Positions 18,813 to 29,302 of a stretch of DNA of 64,000 nt are shown one piece after another. The translations under genes were made by a program, and so were the position numbers. Source of the stretch: Sulfuracidifex tepidarius (lineage in GTDB: Archaea > Thermoproteota > Thermoprotei_A > Sulfolobales > Sulfolobaceae); the NCBI RefSeq assembly GCF_008326425.1, contig NZ_AP018929.1:944875-1008874 (forward strand), written 5' to 3'. Within the stretch, counting starts at the first letter, position 1; every line of letters starts with the position of its first letter. The notes beneath the pieces were generated by a model. The model was given only the letters and a program-made list of their open reading frames with translations, was not told the origin of the DNA and did no database searches.

Positions 18813-19450
18813 AGCAGATCCCCTATTCTCTCCCTGATTTTGGTCTGGACTTCCCTCGGAGACATGGTCCCGTCTATCGTGATGAAGTCCTCTTCCTTGG
18901 AGATCCTGTCGTAAGCTTCGGTGACCATGCTCTGGTACTTGACGAAGCTTTCCTCCGGGGTCAGATGAGGGAACATGCCGTCTCCAGCCTCCGAAGGCTT
19001 TATGAAGCGCCTGTTTTCCTTTATTCTGGAAAGCGCTACCTCCACGGGAACCCTGATGTAGAACGTCAAGTTCGGCTTCACGGCGAAAGAGTAAACGTTC
19101 TTGACCCAGTTGAGGTCGTTCCCCCTAGCCGTGTCCCTTGCGTAAGCTGTGAAGATGTATCTGTCGGAGACGACCACGAACCCAGCCTTTATCATGGGTA
19201 AGATGTACTTCTCATAACGGTCGGCGAAGTCGGTAGCATGTATGAGGCTGAACGTAGAAGGGGTAAGCATGTTCTTCTTCTTGGCTTCCTTTATGACCTT
19301 GTGAACCCACTCGGAGGAGTTCCACTCCGTGAAGAAAGTATCGAGCTTGTGGCTCAACCAGTCCCTGAGGAGAATGGCTTGGCTTGTCTTGCCCGAGCCG
19401 TCTATTCCTTCCAAGGCTATGATAACTCCTTTCCTTCTCTTTAATTCCAT
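18794..19450 (-). CDS. Thymidylate-kinase family P-loop kinase
   Basis: 218 residues with intact dTMP-kinase-like motifs: P-loop E14-GIDGSGKT, the DRY motif in [14 protein letters not shown], and the LID stretch SRIKENRRF. It could make dTDP, but its position between Ppx and the CHAD protein suggests polyphosphate chemistry; I recall, but cannot verify here, a proposal that Tmk-like proteins beside ppx in Sulfolobales act as polyphosphate kinases. The gene overlaps the end of Ppx/GppA by 10 bases and the start of the altered paralog by 19. Confidence 0.75.
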   Translation of the reverse strand: MELKRRKGVIIALEGIDGSGKTSQAILLRDWLSHKLDTFFTEWNSSEWVHKVIKEAKKKNMLTPSTFSLIHATDFADRYEKYILPMIKAGFVVVSDRYIFTAYARDTARGNDLNWVKNVYSFAVKPNLTFYIRVPVEVALSRIKENRRFIKPSEAGDGMFPHLTPEESFVKYQSMVTEAYDRISKEEDFITIDGTMSPREVQTKIRERIGDLLWKEDS

Positions 19451-20685
19451 GGATTGAATTCCCTCACTTTGGTTCTTACCTTCATGGCTTTCTCATAAAG
19501 GTCTTTCTTCTTTATCTGTTCCCTCACAAGCTTATAGAACTTCTTCTTCACCTTACCTTTACTAGCTACACTGCAGAGTGTTAACATGAGCCTTATTTCT
19601 TCCCTCGAGAAACCGGGTAACGTCGTTGACCTGAGGATGTCCATGCATGAACTATACTTGCTTATGAACCCAGCTACCTGCATGTTCATGACCAGGAAAG
19701 CGACGTAGTCCTCTACACTGTCTTCAGAGATCGTGAAGAGCGACGGGTCCAACCCAAGAGAATAAGAGAAGAAAGATAACCACATCCTCCTCAGTTGTGT
19801 CAGACTCTTGACTTCTTCGCCCATGAGGAGACCTTCCCTCAAGCCGAAGGCTGATATCGTGACTCCTGATGCCTTCACTGACGAGAGTATCTCATCCACT
19901 ATCAGTGCACCGGTGTTGATCGTCACAGCCCTTCCCTCGTCTATCCCGGGAAGACCTGCCCTTTCCTTGACTCCCATAGAGTTCAGGAGCCTGGAGTACC
20001 TCGAGATTACCTTAGACGATATGTGATACCCGTGAACTGACTTTATCATTCTACCCTTGGTTTTAATGTCAAGCTTGGCGATCGCCCTCAAGTTACCTCC
20101 CGAGCCGAACACCTTAATTCCTTCCTTCAAGTTCATTGAGGATATAGCGGATCTGATTTCCTTCCTTATTGCCTCCTCGGGCTTCCCAGAGAGCTTCAGG
20201 GCCCCCAAGGGGAATTGCTTCACATCAGCTATCTTTCTGTCTTTCACTAAGGTTAGCTCCAGGGAACCTCCTCCCAAGTCGAAGACGAGTCCTTCCACCA
20301 CTGGGAGGGTGTTCATTACACCTATAGTGGAGAATTTTCCTTCCTCCTCTCCCGTTATTATCCTGATCTCGTGCCCAAGGGAAGAAGATAGCCTCTCGGC
20401 TACCTCTTTCCCGTTTGACGCGAACCTGAACGCGCTCGTTCCCACAGCTGTGACGTTTTTTATCGACTTGCTCTCGATGACTCTGGAGAACCCCTGCAAG
20501 GCCCTAGAAGCTTCCTCAATCTTCCCTTCAGGGACGGGGTCACCTTCCTTCAGACCTTCACCCAGCCTGACGAAACTCTTCACAGACCCTACGTTCCTGA
20601 ACGTGCCGTTGGGGAAAACCTGAAAGATCGAAAGCCTGAACGAGTTGAAGCCGGCATCTATTACGGCAGAGAGCATGGTAATCAT
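19441..20685 (-). CDS. ppx: Exopolyphosphatase / guanosine pentaphosphatase family (Ppx/GppA)
   Basis: 414 residues of the actin-like ASKHA fold. Phosphate 1 loop is [15 protein letters not shown] at the N-terminus, the catalytic Glu is in [10 protein letters not shown], phosphate 2 loop is [14 protein letters not shown], and a glycine-rich [10 protein letters not shown] follows. The C-terminal 100 residues are helical and may be an HD-like remnant. The reaction is release of orthophosphate from polyphosphate ends. It follows SixA by 3 bases and overlaps the Tmk-like gene, forming one operon from 21177 to 17605. Confidence 0.85.
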   Translation of the reverse strand: MITMLSAVIDAGFNSFRLSIFQVFPNGTFRNVGSVKSFVRLGEGLKEGDPVPEGKIEEASRALQGFSRVIESKSIKNVTAVGTSAFRFASNGKEVAERLSSSLGHEIRIITGEEEGKFSTIGVMNTLPVVEGLVFDLGGGSLELTLVKDRKIADVKQFPLGALKLSGKPEEAIRKEIRSAISSMNLKEGIKVFGSGGNLRAIAKLDIKTKGRMIKSVHGYHISSKVISRYSRLLNSMGVKERAGLPGIDEGRAVTINTGALIVDEILSSVKASGVTISAFGLREGLLMGEEVKSLTQLRRMWLSFFSYSLGLDPSLFTISEDSVEDYVAFLVMNMQVAGFISKYSSCMDILRSTTLPGFSREEIRLMLTLCSVASKGKVKKKFYKLVREQIKKKDLYEKAMKVRTKVREFNPWN

Positions 20686-20688
20686 TAC

Positions 20689-21177
20689 CTAGAGTAGCTT
20701 TAACGTCTTCTGATCTAAAAGCAACTCTAACGTTCCTACTCCCTTCTCCTTCTCCACCTCAACTAGTGCGATTCCTCCTTTCTTTAGAGATACCTCTCCA
20801 CCTGTCAAAGCCTTGATCACGTTCTCTAGGAGAGGGTTGTGACCTACTACCATGACGTTTCCGTCCAGCTGAACTAACGCTTGCATCACGGTAGTAGGAT
20901 CGCTCGACGGGAGAAGGAAGTCCTCGGTTTCGATCTGCATCTCCAATTCCATCTCGTCAAGGATCACATCTGCGGACTGGTATGCCCTGATGAAAGGACT
21001 GGAAATTACCCTTTCCGGGAGGAAGTTCACCTCAGACAAGAAGCTTCCTACCCTCCTCATTTGCTTTATTCCCTTCTTTACAAGCTTCCTATCTTTGTCC
21101 TGAACTTCCTGGTTTGGCTCCTCTGCCTCTCCATGCCTTACCAATAAAAGTTTCATTGTAACACGGGTTAATATCAT
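20689..21177 (-). CDS. SixA-like phosphohistidine phosphatase
   Basis: 162 residues of the histidine-phosphatase superfamily. The catalytic RHGE is at residues 14-17 if the ATG at 21177 is used; the ATG at residue 8 (MKLLLVRHGEAEEP) fits the family better. The second His is in VVGHNPLLE, and the substrate Arg/Ser motif is ISSPFIRAYQSAD. First gene of the polyphosphate operon. In this context it may act on phosphohistidine or on a phosphorylated small molecule rather than on a phosphorelay. Confidence 0.8.
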   Translation of the reverse strand: MILTRVTMKLLLVRHGEAEEPNQEVQDKDRKLVKKGIKQMRRVGSFLSEVNFLPERVISSPFIRAYQSADVILDEMELEMQIETEDFLLPSSDPTTVMQALVQLDGNVMVVGHNPLLENVIKALTGGEVSLKKGGIALVEVEKEKGVGTLELLLDQKTLKLL

Positions 21178-21469
21178 CGAAAAATAATTAAAAGTGTTAG
21201 CTATATATTCTATTTATTTATCAGGAAAGCCTATAGACATACAGTGAAACCTGCAGACTATCCGTGACTCCTTATTAGACCTAGATGTACCACGATCTGG
21301 GAGAAGACGTATTATTTTGATTGCGCAAAATGGTAGATAGGTTCTATCAGCAGAGCAGAACTTCCTACCCTTAACAGTTCATTGCTCTTTAAGCCTCTTG
21401 GATTTACCCAAGCATTGATGATTTATTAAAAGTATAAAATTCTGACAATTACTTTTTAAATGCTGAAAC
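21178..21469. other. Divergent promoter region
   Basis: About 290 bases between the polyphosphate operon and the anchored nuclease gene. AT-rich boxes near both ends are consistent with two diverging promoters. No gene seen. Confidence 0.35.
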
Positions 21470-22093
21470 ATGGCAACTTCAATCCTTCTTTCAGTTATTA
21501 TTGTAATATTATTACTAGTAATTTTGTATTATTCTAAAAGGATCTCAGAGTTAAACAAAAGAATAAATGAAACGCAAGTGAGAGCACAGCAACAAGCCCA
21601 ACAGCTGGCCCAACAGTACTTTAACACATGGATACAGCAGAACTTACAACAAGCTAGGTTACAGATGGAGCAATCTATCAGACGGGAATATGAGGCACAA
21701 CTAGAGGAATGGAAACAACAGAACGAGAAAAACATAAGGAAAGACGCTGTACTGAGATCCGTAAACACACTCTTGGGAAGAATAAGCGAAGAGTTCGCTC
21801 CTCTGTTCCTCACCGAAAAGTATCAAGTTAACCCGAAGGACTTCAGGCATTTGGGAACACCGGTCGACTTCATAGCGTTCAAGGGACTTTCCGACGACGC
21901 CGATCCGGAGATTATCTTTATAGAGATAAAGAGCGGAAAGAGTAGTACGTTAAGTGAAAGGGAGAGGAGAGTAAGAGAAGCGATAAGGAAATCTAAGGTG
22001 AGATACGAAGTAGTCAACCTCAACGATTTAGTGGGAGAAGTTCAGAGGAAAGTTACAGACGAGGTCAGGAAATCCGAAGAACAAAGTAGGTAA
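21470..22093 (+). CDS. Membrane-anchored Holliday-junction-resolvase-related protein (PD-(D/E)XK)
   Basis: 207 residues in three parts: a membrane helix (about 4-22), a Gln/Ala-rich coiled coil (25-90) and a nuclease-like domain. In the last part GTPVDFIAFKG gives the Asp and IIFIEIKSGKSS the Glu-x-Lys of the PD-(D/E)XK fold, followed by LSERERRVREAI. This is the layout of the archaeal-bacterial family described as Holliday-junction-resolvase-related. Real substrate unknown; anchoring at the membrane argues against routine recombination. Single gene. Confidence 0.7.
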   Translation: MATSILLSVIIVILLLVILYYSKRISELNKRINETQVRAQQQAQQLAQQYFNTWIQQNLQQARLQMEQSIRREYEAQLEEWKQQNEKNIRKDAVLRSVNTLLGRISEEFAPLFLTEKYQVNPKDFRHLGTPVDFIAFKGLSDDADPEIIFIEIKSGKSSTLSERERRVREAIRKSKVRYEVVNLNDLVGEVQRKVTDEVRKSEEQSR

Positions 22094-22503
22094 GGAAATG
22101 GAAGACGGAGTTCACCTTTTTAGATTCTCTTTTGTCGGTTCGTCCAACACACATCCTAAATTCAATTTATTTAAAGAAATGTAACAAAACTAATTGAATT
22201 GGATCGACAAGATAGGTTCGCTCTAGACAATTTAATTTATTACATCCGTCTTGTTCATGAAATACAACCCTCAATGGGGTTCTGTAGTGGAACTTCTATT
22301 TTTCTTAATGTGCAGTAGATTATATTGATACCTTAGCTATTATTTAGCGTAAACACGATTTGAGATTAACACTACGCTTTTCAATCGACTACTCGATTAA
22401 TATAGGAATTCACTTTTCTAGGACAGTACACTTCAATATCCGTAAGGTTCAAGATAATAAATTGTTGTTAGATGGTCCAAGTTCTATTATCTCTCTACTA
22501 GGG
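22094..22503. other. Intergenic stretch, nothing recognised
   Basis: About 410 AT-rich bases between convergent genes. No credible frame, repeat or RNA fold found. Confidence 0.35.
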
Positions 22504-22914
22504 TCATATCTTTCTCTTAATTCTCTCTAACCTTACATCTTCCTCGAAATTCTTTAGGAAATCTTTGATCCACATATTGATTATCACGGAAGATGTTCTC
22601 TCCATCCATCCTTCGTATTTTAACGAAAGAGAAACTTTGTTTAGTCCAAGAGAAAAGACTAGCTTACCTAGTCCCAGACTTCTCCCGTACCTCAAAGAGA
22701 AGACATATGAAATCTCGTTCATAGACGAGTACACGTTTCCGTTGATTTCGTGCCAAAGTCCCATGTAATTAGCCCTCCCGTGATAGGAGGACCCATCTAC
22801 TTGCAGATCCTTTATCGATTTAAACATTCTGGGTAGAACGAAACGTGGATCTGACAACAGAATACTCAATGCGTCAGCTGTGTGAGAAGTATTAATCTCC
22901 GTATAATATTTCAT
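22504..22914 (-). CDS. START-like small protein (resembles DUF3211)
   Basis: 136 residues with the wording of the Sulfolobales DUF3211 family (structure solved for a S. tokodaii member, a helix-grip lipid-binding-like fold): DALSILLSDPRFVLPRMFKS near the start, GRANYMGLWHEINGNVYSS, then beta strands KVSLSLKYEGW and a closing helix. Ligand unknown. Assignment is from memory of the family pattern. Single gene. Confidence 0.5.
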   Translation of the reverse strand: MKYYTEINTSHTADALSILLSDPRFVLPRMFKSIKDLQVDGSSYHGRANYMGLWHEINGNVYSSMNEISYVFSLRYGRSLGLGKLVFSLGLNKVSLSLKYEGWMERTSSVIINMWIKDFLKNFEEDVRLERIKRKI

Positions 22915-22972
22915 AACTACTACAATAGTATTTCTTGATAAAAAGTTTATCTAAAGCTCTAATATGAAAACT

Positions 22973-23016
22973 TCTCAAAGTCAGCCTTAATGCCGTTGAA
23001 ACCCACGACTTTGAGA
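22973..23016. repeat. Perfect 10-bp inverted repeat with 24-base loop
   Basis: TCTCAAAGTC (22973-22982) and GACTTTGAGA (23007-23016) are exact complements separated by 24 bases. It could be a transposon-end hairpin, an RNA stem or a regulator site. The following 63-codon frame (22990-23181) has no other support as a gene. The remainder of the 22915-23230 gap shows nothing. Confidence 0.5.
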
Positions 23017-23230
23017 GGGAATTCGGTTAATAAGTCCTATCTTGTTGCGAAATTGAAAGCTGTAACTACATCACGTGAGATATATAAAAGGATGATTCAG
23101 GCTTCCTATAAAACAAAATCTAACTGTTGTTTAAGCGTTTCAAGAGTAAGGTGTGAACTACGCAATCTATTGAAATACTGAGGAATCATATCACCTTGTT
23201 TGAACTTTTATAATGATATTCTAATTTAGA

Positions 23231-23522
<292 letters not shown>

Positions 23523-23959
23523 TAATTAGAGATATCGTGCTTGGTATTTAAAACTCTTACGCTTAAATCACGGAAGCTACGGAGATATAAAATATTGATG
23601 AAAAAACAGAGACTGAAAGGACGTTAAAATATTAGGACTAGGTGCTCGTGAACTCTACTATTACGAATGTAACATTTACACCTCTCACGATGAATTATTC
23701 TCATAGGATTTCTATCCCCTACCTACAACTGATCTCGGAAGAAAATGTTCTGTGATATAAGTTTTCTCCACAATCTGTTCACCGGTAGAGCCTACACGCT
23801 CACAACTGTCAGCCTTGGGCAAGGAACATCAACGTTTGCCTTATGAAGGCTTTCACTAGGGATATCAATCTCCTCACGGATGGAGGGTTTCCTCACCCAT
23901 AACAGCGCCAAGGTAAAAAAGTCCTTAATCAAGGATTTAAAGGTAGTTTACTAACTATT
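23523..23959. other. Intergenic stretch, nothing recognised
   Basis: About 440 bases. The first 30 hold the tRNA promoter. Local runs look like old coding sequence broken by stops on both strands, but I cannot assign them. Confidence 0.3.
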
Positions 23960-24733
23960 ATGGGGTATGATCGATTGTTTTTCGATATATTCAGGAAATC
24001 TAGCAACAATGAAGGATCAGGATACGTAACTGACGACTTCGGAGAGTGGATGTTGATATCACATAACAAAGAGCTACTTCTTGCTACCAACTTAGTCTCT
24101 AAAGCGATAAGGAAGGCTGGGGTGAAGGACTTTGATCTTTACTTAGGTTACTTTTCTACAGACGAGAGAATAAAGAGCTTGGTCGGCATCAAGGGGATGG
24201 CAGTTACTAAGGACAACAAGAAAAACATAGACGTGAGGACATCAATGAGGAGTATCGCAGGAGACGATGTTATAGTAATAGAAGACCAACCCCACTCCGT
24301 ATCTAACATTTGTAACTCCACTTTCATCTTCTTCAACTTCTTACTCTTAATAAAGAAGGGGAAGGAGTACAAACACCCGGTAAAGCTCCTCCTACCTCCC
24401 ATGGGGATAAACCCTTCCGAGATACCCCTTTCATTGACTTCCCTATTCAAGACTTTATTGGAGAGAAATCTCAACGCTGTATGTTCACTGAACGAGGTTG
24501 ACGCTAGTGACGGGAGCAGGCTGAAGCTCATGGCTACTTGTAGAACGGAGTCTTCTTTTGACACGGAGAAAGTAAAGAACGCATTATCCTACTTCGCGCC
24601 TGAGAAACCTAAGCTCTTCACCAAGAGAGTCGGCACAAGGGACATGGAGGTAAATTTGTATATTCAACAGTTAAACGTAAAATTTTTCATTCCTCTGCTT
24701 TGGAACAACTTTTTAGAGCAACTAAGATGCTAA
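23960..24733 (+). CDS. Unknown soluble protein
   Basis: 257 residues with a preceding AT-rich promoter and normal codon use for this genome. A hydrophobic stretch (CNSTFIFFNFLLLIKKGK, about 114-131) could be a buried helix rather than a span. No catalytic motif seen. It is a lone gene between tRNA-Gln and the PGK operon. I do not recognise the family. Confidence 0.5.
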   Translation: MGYDRLFFDIFRKSSNNEGSGYVTDDFGEWMLISHNKELLLATNLVSKAIRKAGVKDFDLYLGYFSTDERIKSLVGIKGMAVTKDNKKNIDVRTSMRSIAGDDVIVIEDQPHSVSNICNSTFIFFNFLLLIKKGKEYKHPVKLLLPPMGINPSEIPLSLTSLFKTLLERNLNAVCSLNEVDASDGSRLKLMATCRTESSFDTEKVKNALSYFAPEKPKLFTKRVGTRDMEVNLYIQQLNVKFFIPLLWNNFLEQLRC

Positions 24734-24935
24734 TCTTTGAAAAAGATCAAAAAGAATTGACTTACAAAGTAAGATCTCTAAAGCTTCATTGCGTATCGAA
24801 ATCGAGCTTAATTAGAACGCTATCTTTATTGGATCGAGCTTTTTAAAAAAATACACTATAATCACAGTGACTGTCTATTGCGTTATACCCTCATTTTTAT
24901 AAATTTGAAAATGCATAGATTATTGGGGAATTGCC

Positions 24936-26156
24936 CTGATAAAAATAGGAGATTTAGATATTAAAACTTTGGATGATATGGAACTTTCTGGTAGGAAAGT
25001 TCTCTTACGTGTTGACCTTAACTCTCCCATAGATAAAGACGGACGTATACTGGACAGCTCAAGGTTGAAAGCGCATGCTCCTACTATCAAAGAATTAGTT
25101 GAACGAAGGAACTCGGTAGTCCTAATATCACATCAAGGCAGGCCTGGAGACAGAGACTTCGTGGAGCTTCAAGAGCATGCCCAGATCCTTTCGAAATACC
25201 TAGACATGAATGTGGAGTTCGTAGACGACGTAATGGGGCCTTACGCCAGGGAGAAAATAAAGAACATGAAAGAGGGTGAGATAATCCTCCTCAATAACGT
25301 GAGGATGGTATCGGAGGAACTCATAGAGGCTCCACCGCAACAACACGCGAAGACGTTCCTCGTTAGGAAACTGTCTCCCCTTTTCGACGGTTACGTGAAC
25401 GACGCGTTCGCTACTGCACATAGGAGCCAGCCAAGCTTAGTTGGATTTCCTCTCGTAATCCCGTCAGCAGCAGGGAGGGTCATGGAGAAGGAAATCTCTG
25501 CGCTCTCAAAGATATTCACGCCCGAGGAGTCACCTAAAGTGTTCGTCCTAGGAGGAGGCAAGGTCCTGGACACCCTCAGAATAATAGAGAACTTAACCAA
25601 GAAGAGAATAGCTGATAGGATATTAACAGGAGGGTTGATAGCCGAGCTGTTCGCCACAGCTAAGGGAATATCTCTAGGAAAGGAAAACATGGAAGTCTTA
25701 GAGAAGCTCGGAATACTGAGCCTAATACCCAGAGCCAGGAAGTTACTCATGAGCGGGTCGCCTGTTGAGATACCTGTAGACTTCAAGGTAGAAAGGGAAG
25801 GCAAAACAGAGGAAAGCCCGGTCCACAAGGTTAACGGAGTAATAAAAGACATAGGTACCAACACAGCCGACATATACTCTTCCTTCATTAAGGACTCAAA
25901 GGTCACTGTCCTGAGGGGACCCATGGGGATAATAGAGGACGAAAGGTTCAGGGACGGCAGCAAGAGCGTCATGAAGGCTGCGCTGGAGAACTCAGGTTAC
26001 GTTATAGTAGGAGGAGGTCACATGGTGAGCGTCCTTGAAGGGAAAGTCGAGGACACCTCTAAGCTTCATATCTCGACCGGAGGGGGCGCATTGCTTTTAT
26101 TCCTCTCAGGAGAGAGACTTCCCGCTTTAGAGGCATTGAGCCTCAGCAAGGTGTGA
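24936..26156 (+). CDS. pgk: Phosphoglycerate kinase
   Basis: Converts 1,3-bisphosphoglycerate and ADP to 3-phosphoglycerate and ATP. Family motifs: [25 protein letters not shown] (substrate Arg), [30 protein letters not shown] and the C-terminal [11 protein letters not shown] and [15 protein letters not shown]. The first conventional codon is a TTG at 24969 (395 residues). The in-frame bases upstream, [17 protein letters not shown], match the usual N-terminus of crenarchaeal PGK, so initiation at the CTG at 24936 is plausible. First gene of a PGK-GAPDH-Usp operon, 3 bases from the next start. Confidence 0.9.
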   Translation: MIKIGDLDIKTLDDMELSGRKVLLRVDLNSPIDKDGRILDSSRLKAHAPTIKELVERRNSVVLISHQGRPGDRDFVELQEHAQILSKYLDMNVEFVDDVMGPYAREKIKNMKEGEIILLNNVRMVSEELIEAPPQQHAKTFLVRKLSPLFDGYVNDAFATAHRSQPSLVGFPLVIPSAAGRVMEKEISALSKIFTPEESPKVFVLGGGKVLDTLRIIENLTKKRIADRILTGGLIAELFATAKGISLGKENMEVLEKLGILSLIPRARKLLMSGSPVEIPVDFKVEREGKTEESPVHKVNGVIKDIGTNTADIYSSFIKDSKVTVLRGPMGIIEDERFRDGSKSVMKAALENSGYVIVGGGHMVSVLEGKVEDTSKLHISTGGGALLLFLSGERLPALEALSLSKV

Positions 26157-26159
26157 AAT

Positions 26160-27173
26160 TTGATAAAAGTATCGATAAACGGTTACGGAACTATAGGAAA
26201 GAGGGTAGCCGACGCTGTCCTCAAACAGCCTGACATGGAGTTAGTGGGAGTAGCTAAGACCTCTCCCAACTACGAGGCAATGGTAGCATTCAAGAGAAAC
26301 ATGAGGATCTACGTACCTGAGGAAAACAAGGAGAAGTTCATAAGCGCTGGGATCGAGCCGGCCGGGAACATAAGCGACATGATAGAGGAGTCTGACGTGA
26401 TTGTAGATGCTACCCCTAACGGCGTCGGAGCGGAATACAAGAAGATATACGTTGAGAAAGGTAAGCCAGCTCTTTTTCAAGGGGGAGAGAAAAGCAACGT
26501 TGGGGAAATTTCCTTCTCAGCGTTATGCAACTACGATGAAGCGATAGGGAAGAAATACGTTAGGGTAGTTTCATGTAATACGACAGCTATGTTGAGGACT
26601 ATATGCACGACATCGAAGGTCTCACCCGTGAAAAAGGTGAGGGGTACGGTGATAAGGAGGGCCGCTGATCCCAAAGAGTACAAGAAAGGACCTATAAATG
26701 CACTCGTCCCAGACCCTGCTTCGGTTCCCAGCCATCACGCTAAAGACGTCAACACTGTGTTGAAGGACCTCGACATAGTAACTATGGCAGTGATATCACC
26801 AACTAACTTGATGCACGTTCACCTGCTTGACATGGAAACGGAGAGGGAAGTCAGGAGGGAAGAGATATTGGAACAGTTGCTCTCCACCCCGAGGATAGTA
26901 GTAGTTCCAGGAAAGGCAGGAATAAACTCTACAGCTGAGCTGGTTGAACTGGCGAGAGATCTGGGAAGGGAGAGGAACGACATGCCTGAGGTGATGGTTT
27001 TCGAGGACTCAGTACAGACCAAGGGAAAGGAGGTCTTCCTCATGTACGCAGTGCATCAGGAGTCTATAGTTGTACCCGAGAACGTTGACGCGGTGAGAGC
27101 TGTGTCCGGTATGAGCAAATCCATAGATTTAACTAACGCGTCCCTCGGAATAAGGAAAGGGTACATAATCTGA
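26160..27173 (+). CDS. gap: Type II (archaeal) glyceraldehyde-3-phosphate dehydrogenase
   Basis: 337 residues. Nucleotide-binding INGYGTIGKRVADAV at the N-terminus, catalytic Cys139 in VVSCNTTAMLRT, and PSHHAKDVNTV in the catalytic domain, all typical of the archaeal phosphorylating enzyme using NAD(P). Works mainly in the gluconeogenic direction in Sulfolobales, in tandem with the co-transcribed PGK. Starts with TTG/ATA region at 26160 (TTG), 3 bases after the PGK stop. Confidence 0.95.
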   Translation: MIKVSINGYGTIGKRVADAVLKQPDMELVGVAKTSPNYEAMVAFKRNMRIYVPEENKEKFISAGIEPAGNISDMIEESDVIVDATPNGVGAEYKKIYVEKGKPALFQGGEKSNVGEISFSALCNYDEAIGKKYVRVVSCNTTAMLRTICTTSKVSPVKKVRGTVIRRAADPKEYKKGPINALVPDPASVPSHHAKDVNTVLKDLDIVTMAVISPTNLMHVHLLDMETEREVRREEILEQLLSTPRIVVVPGKAGINSTAELVELARDLGRERNDMPEVMVFEDSVQTKGKEVFLMYAVHQESIVVPENVDAVRAVSGMSKSIDLTNASLGIRKGYII

Positions 27174-27174
27174 G

Positions 27175-27603
27175 GTGAAAAAAGTGAGCGATAAATTACC
27201 CCCTACCTACTCTGTAAGCTTCCTCCTGAGGAAAATACTGATCCCAGTCGACGGATCTGAGAACAGTATGAGGGCCGTTGACATAGGGGTGGACTTCGGG
27301 ATGAGGTATGGGTCTAGGATTTACCTAGTTTACATTTGTCAGGAATGCAGAAGCACTCAATCCATAAAGGAAATGTTAGAAAAGAGAATAGGTGGAAGGA
27401 CGGACTACGAGTTCAAGGAAGTTAAGACGAACTACAAGGAGTCTAGCGTGGCAAACGAAATCCTCAAATTGATAGCTGAGGAGAACTTCGACGCCGTGAT
27501 AATGGGTGCTAGAGGTACATCAATAAATAGCGACATAAACATAGGATCTACAGCTACGTCCGTAGCGCTTAATGCTCCCATCACCGTGATAGTTGTTAGG
27601 TAA
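27175..27603 (+). CDS. Universal stress protein (UspA) family
   Basis: 142 residues. N-terminal strand KILIPVDGSENSMRAVDIGVDF and the C-terminal nucleotide loop AVIMGARGTSINSDINIGST (G-x2-G-x9-G-S/T) are the family hallmarks of the ATP-binding Usp type. The GTG start lies one base past the GAPDH stop, so it belongs to the PGK-GAPDH operon. A CxxC-like pair (CQEC) follows the second strand, unusual for Usp proteins. Confidence 0.85.
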   Translation: MKKVSDKLPPTYSVSFLLRKILIPVDGSENSMRAVDIGVDFGMRYGSRIYLVYICQECRSTQSIKEMLEKRIGGRTDYEFKEVKTNYKESSVANEILKLIAEENFDAVIMGARGTSINSDINIGSTATSVALNAPITVIVVR

Positions 27604-27922
27604 ATATCTAGTAAGCTAAATTTTTTTGAATTAAGATATAGAATCAATTTTTTGTTCAGAAAGGAATTATCTTACCTCCTTTTATCGGTTGTGAATTCAT
27701 GATTCCCGAGGAGTACATGTGCACATGGAAGACTAGGAGTCAAGGCAACTAGCCCCACTTTATTGCTCAACATATATTTAAGCTTCTCCTTTTTCGCTAC
27801 TCCCTTCTACTATGTTCAGCAAGGGCAGAAAGAAGAGGAAAAATATCAAGCGTATTGTAACAAATAGATAGTCAGGAAAAACAACACACATATCTTTGCA
27901 TTTGACTGTTCTTTAAGCACGT
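27604..27922. other. Intergenic stretch, nothing recognised
   Basis: About 320 AT-rich bases between convergent genes. The T run at 27619-27625 may end the PGK operon. No gene seen. Confidence 0.35.
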
Positions 27923-29224
27923 CTATATTATCATCGGGATTACCTTAGACGAGAACTTCTGTTCCCATTCCCCGTCTTGGAAGGTATACTTCACGCTAAG
28001 GTAGCCCTTCCTCATCTCCATGACTTCCCTTTTAATCTGGCTTGGCTCTTTACCATCTATGAGCACCTTCTTGAAGAGCGAAGCTATCTCCTCCATCTCT
28101 CCCTCCTTCATTCCGAACCTGGTCATCTCCTGAACGCCTATCCTAAGTCCGCTCGGATTCGAGACCGCCTCTGGACCGTCATAGGGTAGGAGGTTCTTGT
28201 TCACTATAATGTTTGCCTCTTCCAACGTTTTAGCTGCCTTCGCTCCTCCACCTTGAGGTCTCACGTCAACTGCTACTTGATGGCTCTTCGTGTAGCCCAG
28301 GTGTTCTCCCACGACCTTGAAGCCCAGTGAAGCTAGGCTCTCAGCTAGCTTCTTGGCGTTCCTCACTATTTGGGATGCGTATTCCTCGCCGAACTCCCTC
28401 ATTTCCAGTGCTGTGACTGCAGTAGCGGGCAACCTATGTAAATGGTGGTTACTCACAAACCAGGGGAAGATCGTCCTCGACACAGGTTTGTAGTAATCCT
28501 CGTTGTTAGAGAAGATCGCTCCACCCTGAGGACCGGGGAACGTCTTGTGTGTCGACACGTTAAGAAAGTCAGCTCCATCGTCTAAGGGGTTGCTCCAAGC
28601 CTTTCCCGCTATTAGACCATAGACGTGGGCTGCATCGTAAACTAGTTTCGCCCCTACTGCGTGAATGTGAGGGGATAGCTCCTTGGCTGGGTGAGGGAAG
28701 AGGTAAAGGCTTCCTCCCATAACTACGAACTTAGGCTTCACTTCCTCTATCATCTTGATTGACTTATCGACGTCGACGTTTATGTTCTCCTTATCGAATG
28801 GAAGCTCTATGTGTTCTATTCCGAGGGCTCCCAGAGTCCCGAAACGTGTGTGACTAACATGTGCTCCCGCTTGGACTGGGGCAATTAAAGCCTTGTCTCC
28901 AGGGTTAGCCAGAACCCTGAACACAGCAGCGTTTGCCACAGTACCGCTTATTGGCCTCATATCGCAGAACTTGGAAGAAGTTACTTGGTTCATGAGGTCC
29001 ATGGTTAGGGTTTCAATTTCGTCCACATACTTCGTACCTTGATAGAACCTCTTGTAAGGTTTACCCTCGGCGTATCTAGACATGTAATCGCTCATGTAGA
29101 CCGATTCAGCTACGGGGCTCATGACGTTCTCTGACGCTATCAAGTTCAAAGTTTCCTTTCTCCTCCAAGTGTTCTGCTCCTTTGTGATTTCAAGAATTTT
29201 TTCCAATTCTTTAGGTATGGTCAT
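27923..29224 (-). CDS. glyA: Serine hydroxymethyltransferase
   Basis: 433 residues of the PLP-dependent fold type I. Serine/glycine interconversion with a pterin carrier (the modified folate of Sulfolobales). Motifs: [30 protein letters not shown], and the PLP lysine in [14 protein letters not shown]. Complements the glycine cleavage system found later in the window. Single gene with its own AT-rich promoter near 29250. Confidence 0.95.
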   Translation of the reverse strand: MTIPKELEKILEITKEQNTWRRKETLNLIASENVMSPVAESVYMSDYMSRYAEGKPYKRFYQGTKYVDEIETLTMDLMNQVTSSKFCDMRPISGTVANAAVFRVLANPGDKALIAPVQAGAHVSHTRFGTLGALGIEHIELPFDKENINVDVDKSIKMIEEVKPKFVVMGGSLYLFPHPAKELSPHIHAVGAKLVYDAAHVYGLIAGKAWSNPLDDGADFLNVSTHKTFPGPQGGAIFSNNEDYYKPVSRTIFPWFVSNHHLHRLPATAVTALEMREFGEEYASQIVRNAKKLAESLASLGFKVVGEHLGYTKSHQVAVDVRPQGGGAKAAKTLEEANIIVNKNLLPYDGPEAVSNPSGLRIGVQEMTRFGMKEGEMEEIASLFKKVLIDGKEPSQIKREVMEMRKGYLSVKYTFQDGEWEQKFSSKVIPMII

Positions 29225-29302
29225 AATTACAAAGTAAGCGATGTAACATAAAAACTTTTAGAAATTCAGATTTATGTAAATTTCAGGTAACCAAAACGCG
29301 GG

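Noticed and set aside
20057-20623. 188-codon plus-strand frame
   Set aside because: Antisense to Ppx/GppA; Ser/Pro/Phe-rich as expected of a complementary frame.
25391-25972. 193-codon minus-strand frame
   Set aside because: Antisense to phosphoglycerate kinase, which is certain.
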